Below are positions 35,668-47,276 of a DNA stretch of 64,000 bases, piece by piece; the first letter of the stretch is position 1, and every line of letters starts with the position of its first letter. The stretch covers positions 1-64,000 of the forward strand of contig NZ_JACHNX010000002.1 in assembly GCF_014199595.1 (NCBI RefSeq), in the 5' to 3' direction. A program made the position numbers and the translations under genes. This DNA is from Sphingomonas yabuuchiae (GTDB lineage: Bacteria > Pseudomonadota > Alphaproteobacteria > Sphingomonadales > Sphingomonadaceae). The notes beneath the pieces were generated by a model that did not search any database, had not been told where the DNA came from, and saw nothing but the letters and a program-made list of their open reading frames with translations.

Positions 35668-36294
35668 ATGACGATCATCGTCCATCATCTGGAAAACAGC
35701 CGGTCGCAGCGCATCCTGTGGATGCTGGAGGAACTGGGCCTTCCCTATGAGGTCAAGCACTATAAGCGCGATCCCAAGACGATGCTGGCCCCGCGCGACC
35801 TCCGCGCCGTGCATCCGCTCGGCAAGTCGCCGGTGATCGAGGATGACGGACTGGTGATCGCAGAGACGGGCGCGATCATCGAATATCTGGTCGGCAAGGG
35901 CGATGGCCGTCTTGGCCCGCCCGCGCACCGGGAGGCGATGCAGCGCTGGCGCTTCTGGCTGCACTATGCCGAAGGATCGTTGATGCCGCCGCTGTTCGTC
36001 ACGTTGGTGCTCAGCCGCATCCCGGTCATGGGCAAGGTGGCGATGAAGCGTTTCCAGCCGATGGTCGACCGCCATCTCGATTATGTCGAAAGCGAACTGG
36101 CGCGCTCGCCCTGGTTTGCCGGCGAGCAGATGACGGCGGCCGACATCATCATGAGCTTCCCGCTGGAAGCCGCCCAATCCCGCGCCGGGCTGGACGAGCG
36201 CCGCCCCGCCACCATCGCCTGGCTGGAGCGTATCCACGCCCGCCCGGCCTATCAGGCGGCGCTCGCCAAGGGCGGACCCTATGCCTATGCGTGA
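35668..36294 (+). CDS. Glutathione S-transferase family protein
   Basis: The 208-residue protein has the thioredoxin-fold N-terminal domain (MTIIVHHLENSRSQRILWMLEELGLPYEVKHY) with the cis-Pro segment LGKSPVIEDDGLVIAETGAIIEYL. An all-helical C-terminal domain follows, with the N-capping box MTAADIIMSFPLEA. The catalytic Ser is probably in NSRSQR. The substrate is unknown; this type is common in sphingomonads. Its stop codon sits in the loop of a perfect 15-bp palindrome shared with the convergent symporter gene. Confidence 0.92.
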   Translation: MTIIVHHLENSRSQRILWMLEELGLPYEVKHYKRDPKTMLAPRDLRAVHPLGKSPVIEDDGLVIAETGAIIEYLVGKGDGRLGPPAHREAMQRWRFWLHYAEGSLMPPLFVTLVLSRIPVMGKVAMKRFQPMVDRHLDYVESELARSPWFAGEQMTAADIIMSFPLEAAQSRAGLDERRPATIAWLERIHARPAYQAALAKGGPYAYA

Positions 36295-36309
36295 GGCATA
36301 GGGTCCGCC
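36271..36309. terminator. 15-bp perfect palindrome spanning the GST stop codon
   Basis: GGCGGACCCTATGCC (36271-36285) is mirrored by GGCATAGGGTCCGCC (36295-36309) around a 9-base loop that ends with the GST stop codon TGA. The second arm reaches to 2 bp from the stop of the convergent symporter gene. It probably works as a bidirectional terminator for both genes, although no T-run is visible. Confidence 0.7.
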
Positions 36310-36311
36310 GA

Positions 36312-37643
36312 TCAATGCCCCCCGATCTGGCGGAAGCTGTCGGGGGCATCCTTCGGAGGCGTGCCCGAGGGGGCGTGGAGCGACGCCACATCGACCGGCT
36401 CGGGCGGATTGAGCGGACCTTCCCACTTGGCGATGACCGCACTCGCCACCGCATTGCCGATGACGTTGGTCGCCGAGCGCCCCATGTCGAGGAAATGGTC
36501 GACCGCCAGGATCAGCAGCAAGCCCGCCTCGGGAATGTTGAACATCGGCATGGTCGCCGCGATCACCACCAACGAGGCACGCGGCACGCCCGCAATCCCC
36601 TTCGACGTGACCATCAGCACGAGCAGCATCGTGATCTGCTGCCCGATCGAAAGATCGATGCCGTACGCCTGCGCGATGAACAGTGACGCGAAGGTCATGT
36701 ACATCATCGAGCCGTCGAGATTGAATGAATAGCCCAGCGGCAGGACGAAGCTGGCGATGCGCGGCGGTACACCGAACCGGTCCAGCCCCTCGAGGATACG
36801 CGGATAGGCGGCCTCGGACGAGGCGGTCGAGAAGGCGAGGATCAAAGGCGCGCGGATATGCGCGATCAGGTCGCGCACGCGCGGGCCGATGAACAGCGCC
36901 GCGATGCCGAGCAGCACGCACCACAACAGGATGAGGCCCAGGTAAAAGCTGCCCATGAAGATGGCGAGCTTGCCGATCACCGACGGCCCCTGCTCGGTCA
37001 GCGTGCCCGCAACGGCGGCGAAGACCGCGATCGGCGCGACCCGCATGACGTAATCCGTCACCTGCAACATCACCGCGACCAGCGCATCGACCGCCCGGAC
37101 CAGCGGCGCGGCGCGCTCGCCGACCGCCGTGATCGCGACGCCCAGGAACAGCGAGCCGATGACGATCTGCAGAACCTCGTTGGTCGCCATCGCCTCGATC
37201 AGAGAGGCGGGGACGAGGTGCGTCACGAATTTCTGCAGGTCAAACCCGGCCTTCACCACCCCGCTATCGGCAGTGACGGCAGGCAGCGGCAGGTTCAAGC
37301 CGACGCCGGGCTGGAGAAGGTTGACCAGCAACATGCCCAGGCTGAGCGAGACGAGGCTGGCCGAAATGAACCAGGCGAGCGAGCGCACCCCGATCCGCCC
37401 CAGCGCCTTGGTATCGCCCATCTGTGCGATTCCCGACACCAGGGTGGCGAAGACCAAAGGCGCGATGATCATCTTGATCAGGCGCAGGAACAGGCCGGTG
37501 ACGATCGCAAAATAGCCCGCAATCGTCTTGAGTTGCGCGGTCGCCGCCGCGCTGCCGTCATTCAATGACAGGTTGAGCGAGAGCCCCACGATCAGCCCCA
37601 GGACGAGGCCGATGAAGATGTACAAGGTCAGCCGCTTGGCCAT
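36312..37643 (-). CDS. Dicarboxylate/amino acid:cation symporter (DAACS family)
   Basis: The 443-residue inner-membrane carrier of the DctA/GltP family imports C4-dicarboxylates or acidic amino acids with H+ or Na+. Family blocks visible are MIIAPLVFATLVSGIAQM, the hairpin motif LAFSTASSEAAYPRILE (corresponding to the serine-rich HP1 loop), PLGYSFNLDGSMMYMTFASLF, and the HP2 region SKGIAGVPRASLVV. DHFLDMGRSATNVIGNAVAS near the end holds the substrate Asp and Arg. The exact substrate is uncertain. It is convergent with GST and divergent from the M24 peptidase gene. Confidence 0.92.
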   Translation of the reverse strand: MAKRLTLYIFIGLVLGLIVGLSLNLSLNDGSAAATAQLKTIAGYFAIVTGLFLRLIKMIIAPLVFATLVSGIAQMGDTKALGRIGVRSLAWFISASLVSLSLGMLLVNLLQPGVGLNLPLPAVTADSGVVKAGFDLQKFVTHLVPASLIEAMATNEVLQIVIGSLFLGVAITAVGERAAPLVRAVDALVAVMLQVTDYVMRVAPIAVFAAVAGTLTEQGPSVIGKLAIFMGSFYLGLILLWCVLLGIAALFIGPRVRDLIAHIRAPLILAFSTASSEAAYPRILEGLDRFGVPPRIASFVLPLGYSFNLDGSMMYMTFASLFIAQAYGIDLSIGQQITMLLVLMVTSKGIAGVPRASLVVIAATMPMFNIPEAGLLLILAVDHFLDMGRSATNVIGNAVASAVIAKWEGPLNPPEPVDVASLHAPSGTPPKDAPDSFRQIGGH

Positions 37644-37719
37644 GCATACCCCAAATTAAAATCCGCGGGCGAGCCAAGGGCATTGCGGCGCTCAGGTCAA
37701 GAATTCTATCGTCACCGTC

Positions 37720-38976
37720 ATGCAGACCCTGTTGTCCCGCCGCGCGATGATCGCGGCCGCCGCCCTGCCGTTCCTCGTCCGGCCGGGACTGCTGCGTGCG
37801 GCGGAGCCGGACCTGTCGGCGCTGTCCGACATCACCGGCGGGGCGGTTCCGATCGGCCCGGAGGAACGGGCGCGGCGGCTGGCACGGGCGCAGGCTTTGA
37901 TGAAGGCGAACGGAATCGGCGCGATCCTGATCGAGCCCGGCTCGACCATGGTCTATTTCACCGGCGTCCAATGGTGGCGCAGCGAGCGGCTGACCGCCGC
38001 GATCATCCCGGTCGAGGGCCAGCCCTGCATCGTCACGCCGTTCTTCGAGGAGCCCTCGGTCCGTGAGACGCTGGCCGTGCCCGCCGAGGTGCGGGTGTGG
38101 CAGGAGGACGAGAACCCGCTGGCCGTCGTCGCGGGGTTCCTGCGCGACCGCAAACTGGCGAACCGCCCGGTCGGGATCGAGGAAACGGCGCGCTTCTTCG
38201 CATTCGACGGGATGCGAAAGCTGCTGCCCGACATGCGGCTGGTCTCGGCCAATCCGGTGGTGCGCGGATGCCGGATGGTGAAGACGCCCGCCGAGATCGC
38301 GCTGATGCAATTGGCGACCGACGTGACGATGGCGGCCTATCGCTGGGTATATCCCCGCGTCGAGGCGGGCATGACGGGCGCGGAGGTAGGCGCGCTGATG
38401 AGTGCCGCCACCCGCAAGCTGGGCGGCGCACCGGAGTTCAGCATGGCGCTGATCGGCGAAGCCTCGGCCTATCCGCATGGCAGCAAGCAGGTCCACCGGG
38501 TGGCGGAAGGCCAGGTCGTGCTGATGGACTGCGGCTGCACGGTGCAGGGCTATCAGTCCGACGTCTCGCGCAGTTGGGTCCATGGCCGCGCCAGTGCGGA
38601 ACAGCGCAAGGTCTGGGACACGGTGGCGAAGGGCCAGCAGGTCGGGCGCGCGGCGGCGCGGATCGGCGCGCCCGCAGGCAGCATCGACGATGCCGTGCGG
38701 CGTTTCTACGAAGGCCAAGGCTATGGTCCCGGCTATCGCTTGCCCGGCCTGTCGCATCGGACCGGGCACGGCATCGGCATGGATGGGCATGAGCCGGTCA
38801 ACCTCGTGCATGGCGAAGCGACGCCGCTGGCTGCGGGCATGTGCTTCTCCAACGAGCCAGGGCTGTATCTGCCGGGCAAGTTCGGCATCCGGATCGAGGA
38901 TTGCTTCCACATGACCGATAGCGGTCCGGCCTGGTTCTCGACGCCGCCCAAGGCGATCGAGGCGCCGATCGGATGA
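37720..38976 (+). CDS. Exported M24 family (Xaa-Pro) metallopeptidase with Tat signal
   Basis: The 418-residue protein begins with a twin-arginine signal (LLSRRAMIAAAALPFL), which suggests export in folded state. The creatinase-like N-terminal domain spans about 50-185. The pita-bread peptidase domain carries the five metal ligands Asp270 (MDCGC), Asp281 (QSDVSR), His350 (RTGHGIGMDGHE), Glu379 (SNEPG) and Glu393 (RIEDC). It should remove N-terminal residues before proline from peptides in the periplasm. It overlaps the next gene by 4 bp. Confidence 0.92.
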   Translation: MQTLLSRRAMIAAAALPFLVRPGLLRAAEPDLSALSDITGGAVPIGPEERARRLARAQALMKANGIGAILIEPGSTMVYFTGVQWWRSERLTAAIIPVEGQPCIVTPFFEEPSVRETLAVPAEVRVWQEDENPLAVVAGFLRDRKLANRPVGIEETARFFAFDGMRKLLPDMRLVSANPVVRGCRMVKTPAEIALMQLATDVTMAAYRWVYPRVEAGMTGAEVGALMSAATRKLGGAPEFSMALIGEASAYPHGSKQVHRVAEGQVVLMDCGCTVQGYQSDVSRSWVHGRASAEQRKVWDTVAKGQQVGRAAARIGAPAGSIDDAVRRFYEGQGYGPGYRLPGLSHRTGHGIGMDGHEPVNLVHGEATPLAAGMCFSNEPGLYLPGKFGIRIEDCFHMTDSGPAWFSTPPKAIEAPIG

Positions 38977-39653
38977 TCGCCGAGCTGGACGCGCGCGGCT
39001 ATGCCCTGTGGCCCTCGCGGCTTGATGACGGGGAATTGGCCGAGCTGGCGGCGCTGTTCGCCGACTGGCCTGGCGTGCGTCCGGGACGGCGGATCGATCC
39101 GGCCCGCGCCGCCGGATTGTCGGCCCTGCACCGGCTCTGCGCCGCGATGAAGCCGGTCGTCGGCGAAGGCGTGCGGCCGGTCCGTGCGATCCTGTTCGAC
39201 AAGCAGGACGGCGCGAACTGGGCATTGGGCTGGCACCAGGACCGGACCATCGAGGTGGTGGAGCGACGCGAGGTTGCGGGGTTCGGGCCATGGACCGTCA
39301 AGCAGGGCCGCGTCCATGTCGCGCCGCCGGTGTCGCTGCTGGAGCGCATGGTCACGGTCCGCCTCCATCTCGATCCCGTCGATGCGGACAATGCGCCGTT
39401 GTTGGTCGCACCGGGTTCGCACCGGCTGGGCCTGATCGCCGAGGATGCGATTAAGGGCGTCGTCGGTCAGCTGGGCGAGGCGGTTTGTCTGGCCGGGGCG
39501 GGCGAGGTTTGGCTGTACCGCACGCTGATCCTTCACGCCTCGGCCCGCGCCGGACCCGGGCGGCACCGGCGGGTCTTGCAGATCGATCTCTCGGCGGATG
39601 ACTTGCCGCGTGGTTTGCGCTGGGGCACGGACGGGCAGGGGAGGCTATCCTGA
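38973..39653 (+). CDS. Phytanoyl-CoA dioxygenase (PhyH) family protein
   Basis: The 226-residue protein looks like a non-haem Fe(II)/2-oxoglutarate oxygenase. The metal motif H-x-D is in LGWHQDRTIEV (near residue 89) with a distal His in LILHASARAGPGRHRRVLQID, where the second Arg would bind 2-oxoglutarate. APLLVAPGSHRLG is the usual PhyH strand. The substrate is unknown. The ATGA overlap with the M24 peptidase gene shows cotranscription. Confidence 0.82.
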   Translation: MIAELDARGYALWPSRLDDGELAELAALFADWPGVRPGRRIDPARAAGLSALHRLCAAMKPVVGEGVRPVRAILFDKQDGANWALGWHQDRTIEVVERREVAGFGPWTVKQGRVHVAPPVSLLERMVTVRLHLDPVDADNAPLLVAPGSHRLGLIAEDAIKGVVGQLGEAVCLAGAGEVWLYRTLILHASARAGPGRHRRVLQIDLSADDLPRGLRWGTDGQGRLS

Positions 39654-39679
39654 CCATCGATCTCGTAATTGAACTGCTG

Positions 39680-39961
39680 GTGGGCTTTGCCAACGGCCTG
39701 TTGAATGCCGTCATCATCTGTACGCTGGCCTATTGGCTCATCGGCCGCGTTTTCGGTGTGACCGAGCCGCGCTTGCCCGCCATTCTGTTCGCCCTGGGCT
39801 TGACGCTGGGGCGGTTCGAGCATGCGGCCGATATGGCCGGGCATCCCATCGGCCGGTTGGTTGGCGATGGCCTGGGCTTCGTCCTGATCCGGTATCTCTG
39901 GTGGCGTCGTCCCGCTGCACGCGACGATGCGACGGAACGAGCCGAACGCGCGGGCGCTTGA
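39680..39961 (+). CDS. Small membrane protein of unknown function
   Basis: The product of at least 93 residues has an N-terminal hydrophobic helix ([20 protein letters not shown]) and a second hydrophobic stretch ([13 protein letters not shown]), then a basic/acidic tail. I do not recognise it. The GTG at 39680 cuts into the first helix. The frame is open back to the PhyH stop and reads [16 protein letters not shown], so the true start may be a CTG overlapping that stop (CTGA, 39650). It lies 33 bp before alaS. Confidence 0.6.
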   Translation: MGFANGLLNAVIICTLAYWLIGRVFGVTEPRLPAILFALGLTLGRFEHAADMAGHPIGRLVGDGLGFVLIRYLWWRRPAARDDATERAERAGA

Positions 39962-39993
39962 GCGCGCGCGAAACCTCGCCTAAGCCCGCGCTT

Positions 39994-42642
39994 ATGACCT
40001 CGACCAACGACATCCGCCGCGGCTTTCTCGACTATTTCGGAAGCGAAGGGCACCAGATCGTGCCCTCCGCGCCGCTCGTGCCGCAGAACGACCCGACGCT
40101 GATGTTCGTGAATGCGGGCATGGTGCCGTTCAAGAACGTGTTCACCGGCCTGGAGTCGCGGCCCTATTCGACCGCGACCAGCTCGCAGAAATGCGTGCGC
40201 GCGGGCGGCAAGCATAACGATCTCGACAATGTCGGCTATACCGCGCGCCACCATACCTTCTTTGAAATGCTGGGGAATTTCTCGTTCGGCGACTATTTCA
40301 AGGAACAGGCCATCACCCATGCCTGGACCCTGCTGACCAAGGTCTGGGGCATCAACCCGGAAAAGCTGACCGCCACCGTCTATCACACCGATGACGAGGC
40401 GTTCGACCTGTGGAAGAAGGTCGCGGGGCTGCCCGATCACAAGATCATCCGCATCCCGACCAAGGACAATTTCTGGGCGATGGGCGAGAACGGGCCGTGC
40501 GGTCCGTGCTCCGAAATCTTCTACGACCATGGCGACCATATCTATGGCGGCCCTCCCGGCAGCCCGGAGGAGGATGGCGACCGATTCGTCGAAATCTGGA
40601 ACCTGGTCTTCATGCAGTTCGAGCAGGAAGCCAATGAAATCGTCGGCGAATTGCCCAAAAAGTCGATTGACACCGGCATGGGGCTGGAGCGGATCGCCGC
40701 CGTGCTCCAGGGCGTGCACGACAATTACGACACCGACACTTTCAAGGCGCTGATCGCAGCCTCGTGCGAGTTGACCCACACCAAGGCGGAGGACGGGCAG
40801 AAGGCGTCGCACCGCGTGATCGCCGACCATCTGCGCTCGGCCGGTTTCCTGGTCGCGGACGGCGTGCTGCCCGCCAATGAGGGGCGTGGCTATGTGCTTC
40901 GCCGCATCATGCGCCGCGCGATGCGCCACGCGCATCTGCTGGGCGCCAAGGAGCCGTTGATGCACCGGCTGGTCCCTGCGCTGGTCGCCGAGATGGGTGC
41001 GGCCTATCCCGAGCTGGTCCGCGCGCAGCCGCTGATCGAAGCTACTTTGAAGCAGGAGGAGACCCGCTTCCGCCAGACGCTCGACAAGGGCCTCAAGCTG
41101 CTTGACGAAGCGACGGCGGGCATGGCGCCCGGCGAGACGCTGGCGGGAGAGACGGCGTTCAAGCTTTATGACACGTTCGGCTTCCCCTATGATCTGACCG
41201 AGGACGCGCTGCGCGCGCAGAACCTGTCGGTCGACCGCGCGGGCTTCGATGCCGCCATGGCCGAGCAGAAGCGCGCCGCGCGCGCCGCGTGGAAAGGCTC
41301 GGGTGCGAAGGCGTCGGATGATGTCTGGTTCGACATCGCCGAGGAAACTGGCTCAACCGAATTCCTGGGCTATGCTTCCGACACCGGCGAGGGCGAAGTG
41401 CTCGCGCTGGTCAAGGACGGCGCGCGGGTCGATAGCGCCGCCGCTGGCGATACGGTGTCGGTCATCGTCAACCAGACGCCTTTCTATGGCGAGAGCGGCG
41501 GCCAGGTCGGCGACAGCGGCACCATCTCCAGCGATACGGGTTTGAAGGCGGTCGTCACCGACACCTCCAAGCAGCTCGGCCGCGTGTTCGTGCACAATGC
41601 CGAAATCCAGGAAGGCGGCATTAAGGTGGGCGACAGCGTGAAGCTGGCCATCGACACCCATCGCCGCGCCGCGATCCGCGCCAACCACTCGGCGACGCAC
41701 CTGCTGCACGAGGCGCTGCGCCAGCGACTGGGCACCCATGTCGCGCAAAAGGGTTCGCTGGTCGCGCCGGAGCGCCTGCGCTTCGACTTCTCGCAGCCGG
41801 TCGGCATGACCGCCGACGACATTGCCGAGGTCGAGGCGAAGGTGAACGAGCAGGTGCGCGGCAACGGCCCCGTCGTCACCCGTCTGATGACGCCGGACGA
41901 GGCGATCGAAATGGGCGCGATGGCGCTGTTCGGTGAGAAATATGGCGACGAGGTGCGCGTCGTGTCGATGGGTGAGGATGCCGACGGCACCTACTCCCTA
42001 GAACTTTGCGGTGGCACTCACGTCAACGCGCTGGGCGAGATCGGCGTGTTCAAGATCGTGTCGGAAGGCGCGGTGTCGAGCGGCGTGCGCCGTGTCGAGG
42101 CGCTGACCGGCGAGGGCGCGCGCGCCTATTTGTCGCACCGCGACGACATGCTGAAGGCCGCCGCCGCGACCTTGAAGACCACCCCCGACGAAGTGCCCGC
42201 CCGCATCGCCGCCCTGGTCGAGGATCGTCGCCGTCTGGAGCGCGAACTGGCCGAGGCGAAGAAGGCGCTCGCCATGGGCGGCGGGGCCGGTGGTGCGGCG
42301 GCCGGGCCGGAGCGGATCGGCGACGTGGCGTTCATCGGCCAGGTGCTCGACGGCTTCGAGGCGAAGGGTCTGCGGGGCGCGGTGGACGATGCCAAGCAGC
42401 GTCTGGGCGGATCGGGTGTCGCGGTGATGGTCGCGGTCAATGACGGTCGCGCCTCGGTCGCGGTCGGCGTGACCGACGATCTGACGGGCAAGCACAATGC
42501 CGTCGAGCTGCTGCGCAAGGCGGTGGCGGCGCTGGGCGGGCAGGGCGGCGGCGGCCGTCCCGACATGGCCCAGGGCGGCGGTCCCGACGGCACCAAGGGC
42601 GCCGAGGCGCTCCAGGCGGTCCGGGACGCGATCGCGGGGTAA
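39994..42642 (+). CDS. alaS: Alanine--tRNA ligase
   Basis: The 882-residue class II synthetase starts [21 protein letters not shown]. The aminoacylation core carries [21 protein letters not shown] and [22 protein letters not shown]. The editing domain has the zinc site [17 protein letters not shown] with the later [14 protein letters not shown]. The C-Ala domain is preceded by a coiled coil ([15 protein letters not shown]) and a Gly-rich linker. Length is typical. The frame is open to 39733 but the family start is the ATG at 39994. Confidence 0.97.
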   Translation: MTSTNDIRRGFLDYFGSEGHQIVPSAPLVPQNDPTLMFVNAGMVPFKNVFTGLESRPYSTATSSQKCVRAGGKHNDLDNVGYTARHHTFFEMLGNFSFGDYFKEQAITHAWTLLTKVWGINPEKLTATVYHTDDEAFDLWKKVAGLPDHKIIRIPTKDNFWAMGENGPCGPCSEIFYDHGDHIYGGPPGSPEEDGDRFVEIWNLVFMQFEQEANEIVGELPKKSIDTGMGLERIAAVLQGVHDNYDTDTFKALIAASCELTHTKAEDGQKASHRVIADHLRSAGFLVADGVLPANEGRGYVLRRIMRRAMRHAHLLGAKEPLMHRLVPALVAEMGAAYPELVRAQPLIEATLKQEETRFRQTLDKGLKLLDEATAGMAPGETLAGETAFKLYDTFGFPYDLTEDALRAQNLSVDRAGFDAAMAEQKRAARAAWKGSGAKASDDVWFDIAEETGSTEFLGYASDTGEGEVLALVKDGARVDSAAAGDTVSVIVNQTPFYGESGGQVGDSGTISSDTGLKAVVTDTSKQLGRVFVHNAEIQEGGIKVGDSVKLAIDTHRRAAIRANHSATHLLHEALRQRLGTHVAQKGSLVAPERLRFDFSQPVGMTADDIAEVEAKVNEQVRGNGPVVTRLMTPDEAIEMGAMALFGEKYGDEVRVVSMGEDADGTYSLELCGGTHVNALGEIGVFKIVSEGAVSSGVRRVEALTGEGARAYLSHRDDMLKAAAATLKTTPDEVPARIAALVEDRRRLERELAEAKKALAMGGGAGGAAAGPERIGDVAFIGQVLDGFEAKGLRGAVDDAKQRLGGSGVAVMVAVNDGRASVAVGVTDDLTGKHNAVELLRKAVAALGGQGGGGRPDMAQGGGPDGTKGAEALQAVRDAIAG

Positions 42643-42667
42643 TTTCACCAGCCAGGGGAGAGTGGCG

Positions 42668-43567
42668 ATGCGCAGGGGAATGACGACGGCCTTCTTGACG
42701 GGGGCCATGCTTCTTCTCTTGCCATCACCGCTCCTGGCGCAATCGGCATCGCCGCAGACCTCCACGCCGCCCGGCACGACCGGCGAAGCGGTCGTCGTGA
42801 CCGCCCGGCCCCAGGCCACCGAGCGCGAAGTGCGCGATCAGGTCATCGGCGTCACGGGGCGACCGACATCGGCCATGCCGCTCATGCGGTTCCGTGCGCC
42901 CGTGTGCATCGGCACCGCCGGGCTGCCGGTCTCGGCCAGCGAGGAGATTCTTCGCCGCATGATGGCGACGGTCGAGTCGCTGGGCATGAAGATGGCCCCC
43001 GATGGCTGCACACCCAATATCCTGGTCCTTTTCGCCGACGATCCGCAGCAACAGCTAATGGCGTTGCGCGAGCGTTCTCCCCAGATATTCGGGGACCTGT
43101 CCCGCCCGGCGGTCAGTCGCATCGTGAAGGGGGCGGGACCCGTCTATGCCTGGAACGCCGCCATGCGGGTGTCGCGCGACGGCGATCTCGTTTTGCAACA
43201 GGACAGCCCCACGGCAAACTGGCCCGAGATGAAGGTCGGGGCGGCGTCGCGCCTGTTGAGCCCGATCCGTCAGGACATCGCCGCCTCGGTCGTGGTCATC
43301 AAGCGTCAGGCTCTGCTGAACAAGACGCTGGGCCAGATTGCCGATTATGCCGTGATGCGGACCATGGCTGCGACCAGGCCGGTCGAGGGGATGACGTCGG
43401 CGACGATCCTGACCCTGTTCGACACCGATGCGGCCGCTCCTGCGGAACTGACGGCATTCGACCGGGGGTTGCTGAACGGACTCTATGACAGTCGCCCCCA
43501 TGCGCGAGGGGGGCAGCAGGTGTCGGAAATGACGCGTGCCATCCGCGAGGAAACCGCACGCAAATGA
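42668..43567 (+). CDS. Secreted protein of unknown function
   Basis: The 299-residue protein has a signal peptide (MRRGMTTAFLTGAMLLLLPSPLLAQS) and a low-complexity Ser/Thr/Pro segment. A globular region follows, with MPLMRFRAPVCIGTAGLPVSASEEILRRMMATVESLGMKMAPDGCTPNILVLFADD in outline and two Cys (near 79 and 117). From memory similar proteins occur in sphingomonads as hypothetical. GGGAGAG lies before the ATG at 42668. It is 25 bp after alaS on the same strand, so it may share its transcript. No function can be assigned. Confidence 0.75.
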   Translation: MRRGMTTAFLTGAMLLLLPSPLLAQSASPQTSTPPGTTGEAVVVTARPQATEREVRDQVIGVTGRPTSAMPLMRFRAPVCIGTAGLPVSASEEILRRMMATVESLGMKMAPDGCTPNILVLFADDPQQQLMALRERSPQIFGDLSRPAVSRIVKGAGPVYAWNAAMRVSRDGDLVLQQDSPTANWPEMKVGAASRLLSPIRQDIAASVVVIKRQALLNKTLGQIADYAVMRTMAATRPVEGMTSATILTLFDTDAAAPAELTAFDRGLLNGLYDSRPHARGGQQVSEMTRAIREETARK

Positions 43568-43745
43568 TCCGGCGGGGCCGGGCCGTGTCGCCCAGTGCCG
43601 TCAAGGCTGTAGGCCTCCTGCCGGCGTGCGACTGGGGTCATCTGCGAGGCCTTTATGCGGGGCAGGGAAATCGATCACCGATGTTCCAATATGCCGCGAT
43701 GGCGCGTTTTATCGAAGACGAATGGATCGCCGGAGACAAGAAACC

Positions 43746-45194
43746 GTGAAACCCCCAAGCGGACGCCGCGACCTGACCGCCGGGCCGATCGGCAAGACTT
43801 TGTTGCTGTTCGCGCTGCCGACCCTGGGGTCGAGCGTGCTGCAATCGCTGAACGGGTCGATCAACGCGATCTGGATCGGCCAGTTTCTGGGAGAGCGGGC
43901 GCTGGCGGCGACGACCAACGCCAATATCATCATGTTCCTGCTGGTCGCGGCGACCTTCGGCTTCGGCATGGCCGCGACCATTCTGATCGGCCAGGCGATG
44001 GGACGGCGCGACGTGGACGCGATGCGCCGGGTGCTGGGATCGGCGTTGGGGCTGTTCGCGGTGATCTCGACCGCGACCGTGGGAGTGGGGTGGCTGGCCG
44101 CGCCCGCCATCCTGCGCGCGCTGGCGACCCCGGCCGAGGTGTTTCCGCTCGCGCTCGCCTATCTGCGGGTGATCTTCGTCGCGATGCCGCCGGGCTTCAT
44201 CTCGGTGCTGCTGACCATGGCGCTGCGCGGGGTCGGCGATTCGATCACGCCGCTGAAGTTCATGGCGCTCGGCTCGGTCCTCGACGTGGTGCTCAACCCG
44301 GTCTTCATCCTGGGACTGGGGCCGATCCCGGCGTTGGGGATCGAGGGATCGGCGATCGCCACGCTGATCGCCAATACCGGATCGCTGCTGGCGCTCGTCA
44401 CCTATCTCTATGCCAAGGATCTGGTCATCCGGCTGCGCGGCGCCGAGTGGCGCTATTTGCTTCCAACCGCCGAGTTGTTGAAGACCATCGTGGTCAAGGG
44501 GTTCCCGATGGGGCTCCAGATGCTGGTCGTCTCCACCTCGGCGCTGGCGATGATGGGGCTGGTCAACCGCCACGGCACCTCGACAACGGCGGCTTACGGC
44601 GCGGCGAACCAGCTTTGGACCTATATCCAGATGCCCGCCATGGCGGTAGGCGCGGCGGTCAGCGCGATGGCGGCGCAGAATATCGGCGCGGGGCAGTGGG
44701 ACCGGGTCGACCGGATCACCCGTGCGGGCCTGCGCATGAACCTGTTGCTGACCGGCGTGCTGGTCCTGGCGGTCACGCTGCTCGACCGGCATGTGCTGTG
44801 GCTGTTCCTGGGGAACGAGGAGGGCGCGATCGGCATTGCGGCTAAGATCAACCTGATCGGCGGGTGGAGCTTCATGCTGTTCGGTGTGTCGATGGTGCTG
44901 GCCGCAACGGTGCGCGCCAATGGCGCGGTGGTCGGGCCGCTCGTCATCCTGGCGATCGCGATGTTCCCGGTGCGCTTCGGCCTCGCCAACCTGCTGGAGC
45001 CGAGCCTGGGCGCGGACGCGATCTGGTGGAGCTTTCCGGCGGGCTCGCTCGCCTCGATGCTGATGACCATCGGTTATTACCGGCATGGCGGCTGGCGCAG
45101 GGGGCGGATGGCCTCGGCGGCGGGCAAGGAGGAATGCGAGGAACAGGCGCTGGCCGAGGGGCAGCCGACGAACAAGGCGATGCCGGTGGGGTAG
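43746..45194 (+). CDS. MATE family efflux transporter
   Basis: The 482-residue inner-membrane exporter has 12 hydrophobic helices and family blocks: GPIGKTLLLFALPTLGSSVLQSLNGSINAIWIGQFLG near the start and VGAAVSAMAAQNIGAGQWDRVDRITRAGL in the second half, where AQNxGAxxxxR is a MATE mark. It exports drugs or metabolites by H+ or Na+ exchange. The GTG at 43746 has GGAGAC nine bases upstream; an ATG at 43722 (MDRRRQET) is the alternative. It is followed by a palindromic repeat. Confidence 0.92.
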   Translation: MKPPSGRRDLTAGPIGKTLLLFALPTLGSSVLQSLNGSINAIWIGQFLGERALAATTNANIIMFLLVAATFGFGMAATILIGQAMGRRDVDAMRRVLGSALGLFAVISTATVGVGWLAAPAILRALATPAEVFPLALAYLRVIFVAMPPGFISVLLTMALRGVGDSITPLKFMALGSVLDVVLNPVFILGLGPIPALGIEGSAIATLIANTGSLLALVTYLYAKDLVIRLRGAEWRYLLPTAELLKTIVVKGFPMGLQMLVVSTSALAMMGLVNRHGTSTTAAYGAANQLWTYIQMPAMAVGAAVSAMAAQNIGAGQWDRVDRITRAGLRMNLLLTGVLVLAVTLLDRHVLWLFLGNEEGAIGIAAKINLIGGWSFMLFGVSMVLAATVRANGAVVGPLVILAIAMFPVRFGLANLLEPSLGADAIWWSFPAGSLASMLMTIGYYRHGGWRRGRMASAAGKEECEEQALAEGQPTNKAMPVG

Positions 45195-45217
45195 GGTGCC
45201 CCTGTATGTAGGCAAAT

Positions 45218-45311
45218 ACCCTCACCCTTCCGGCGCTTTGCGCCTCCCTCCCTCTCCCGATGGGAGAGGGAAGGGGCCCGCCCGCTGAAAGCGGGTGGGA
45301 AGGGTGAGGGT
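45218..45311. repeat. Palindromic intergenic repeat, family B copy 2
   Basis: The element starts ACCCTCACCCTTCC and ends AGGGTGAGGGT, with inner CCCTCTCCC / GGGAGAGGG. It is nearly identical to 1583-1675. It fills the space between the convergent MATE and kinase-like genes and so may terminate both. Confidence 0.88.
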
Positions 45312-45314
45312 CGT

Positions 45315-47265
<1,951 letters not shown>

Positions 47266-47276
47266 ACCTTTTCCCC

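Noticed and set aside
43564-43749. Plus-strand frame of 61 codons between the secreted protein and MATE genes
   Set aside because: Short, overlaps the MATE start region, no domain and no good ribosome site.
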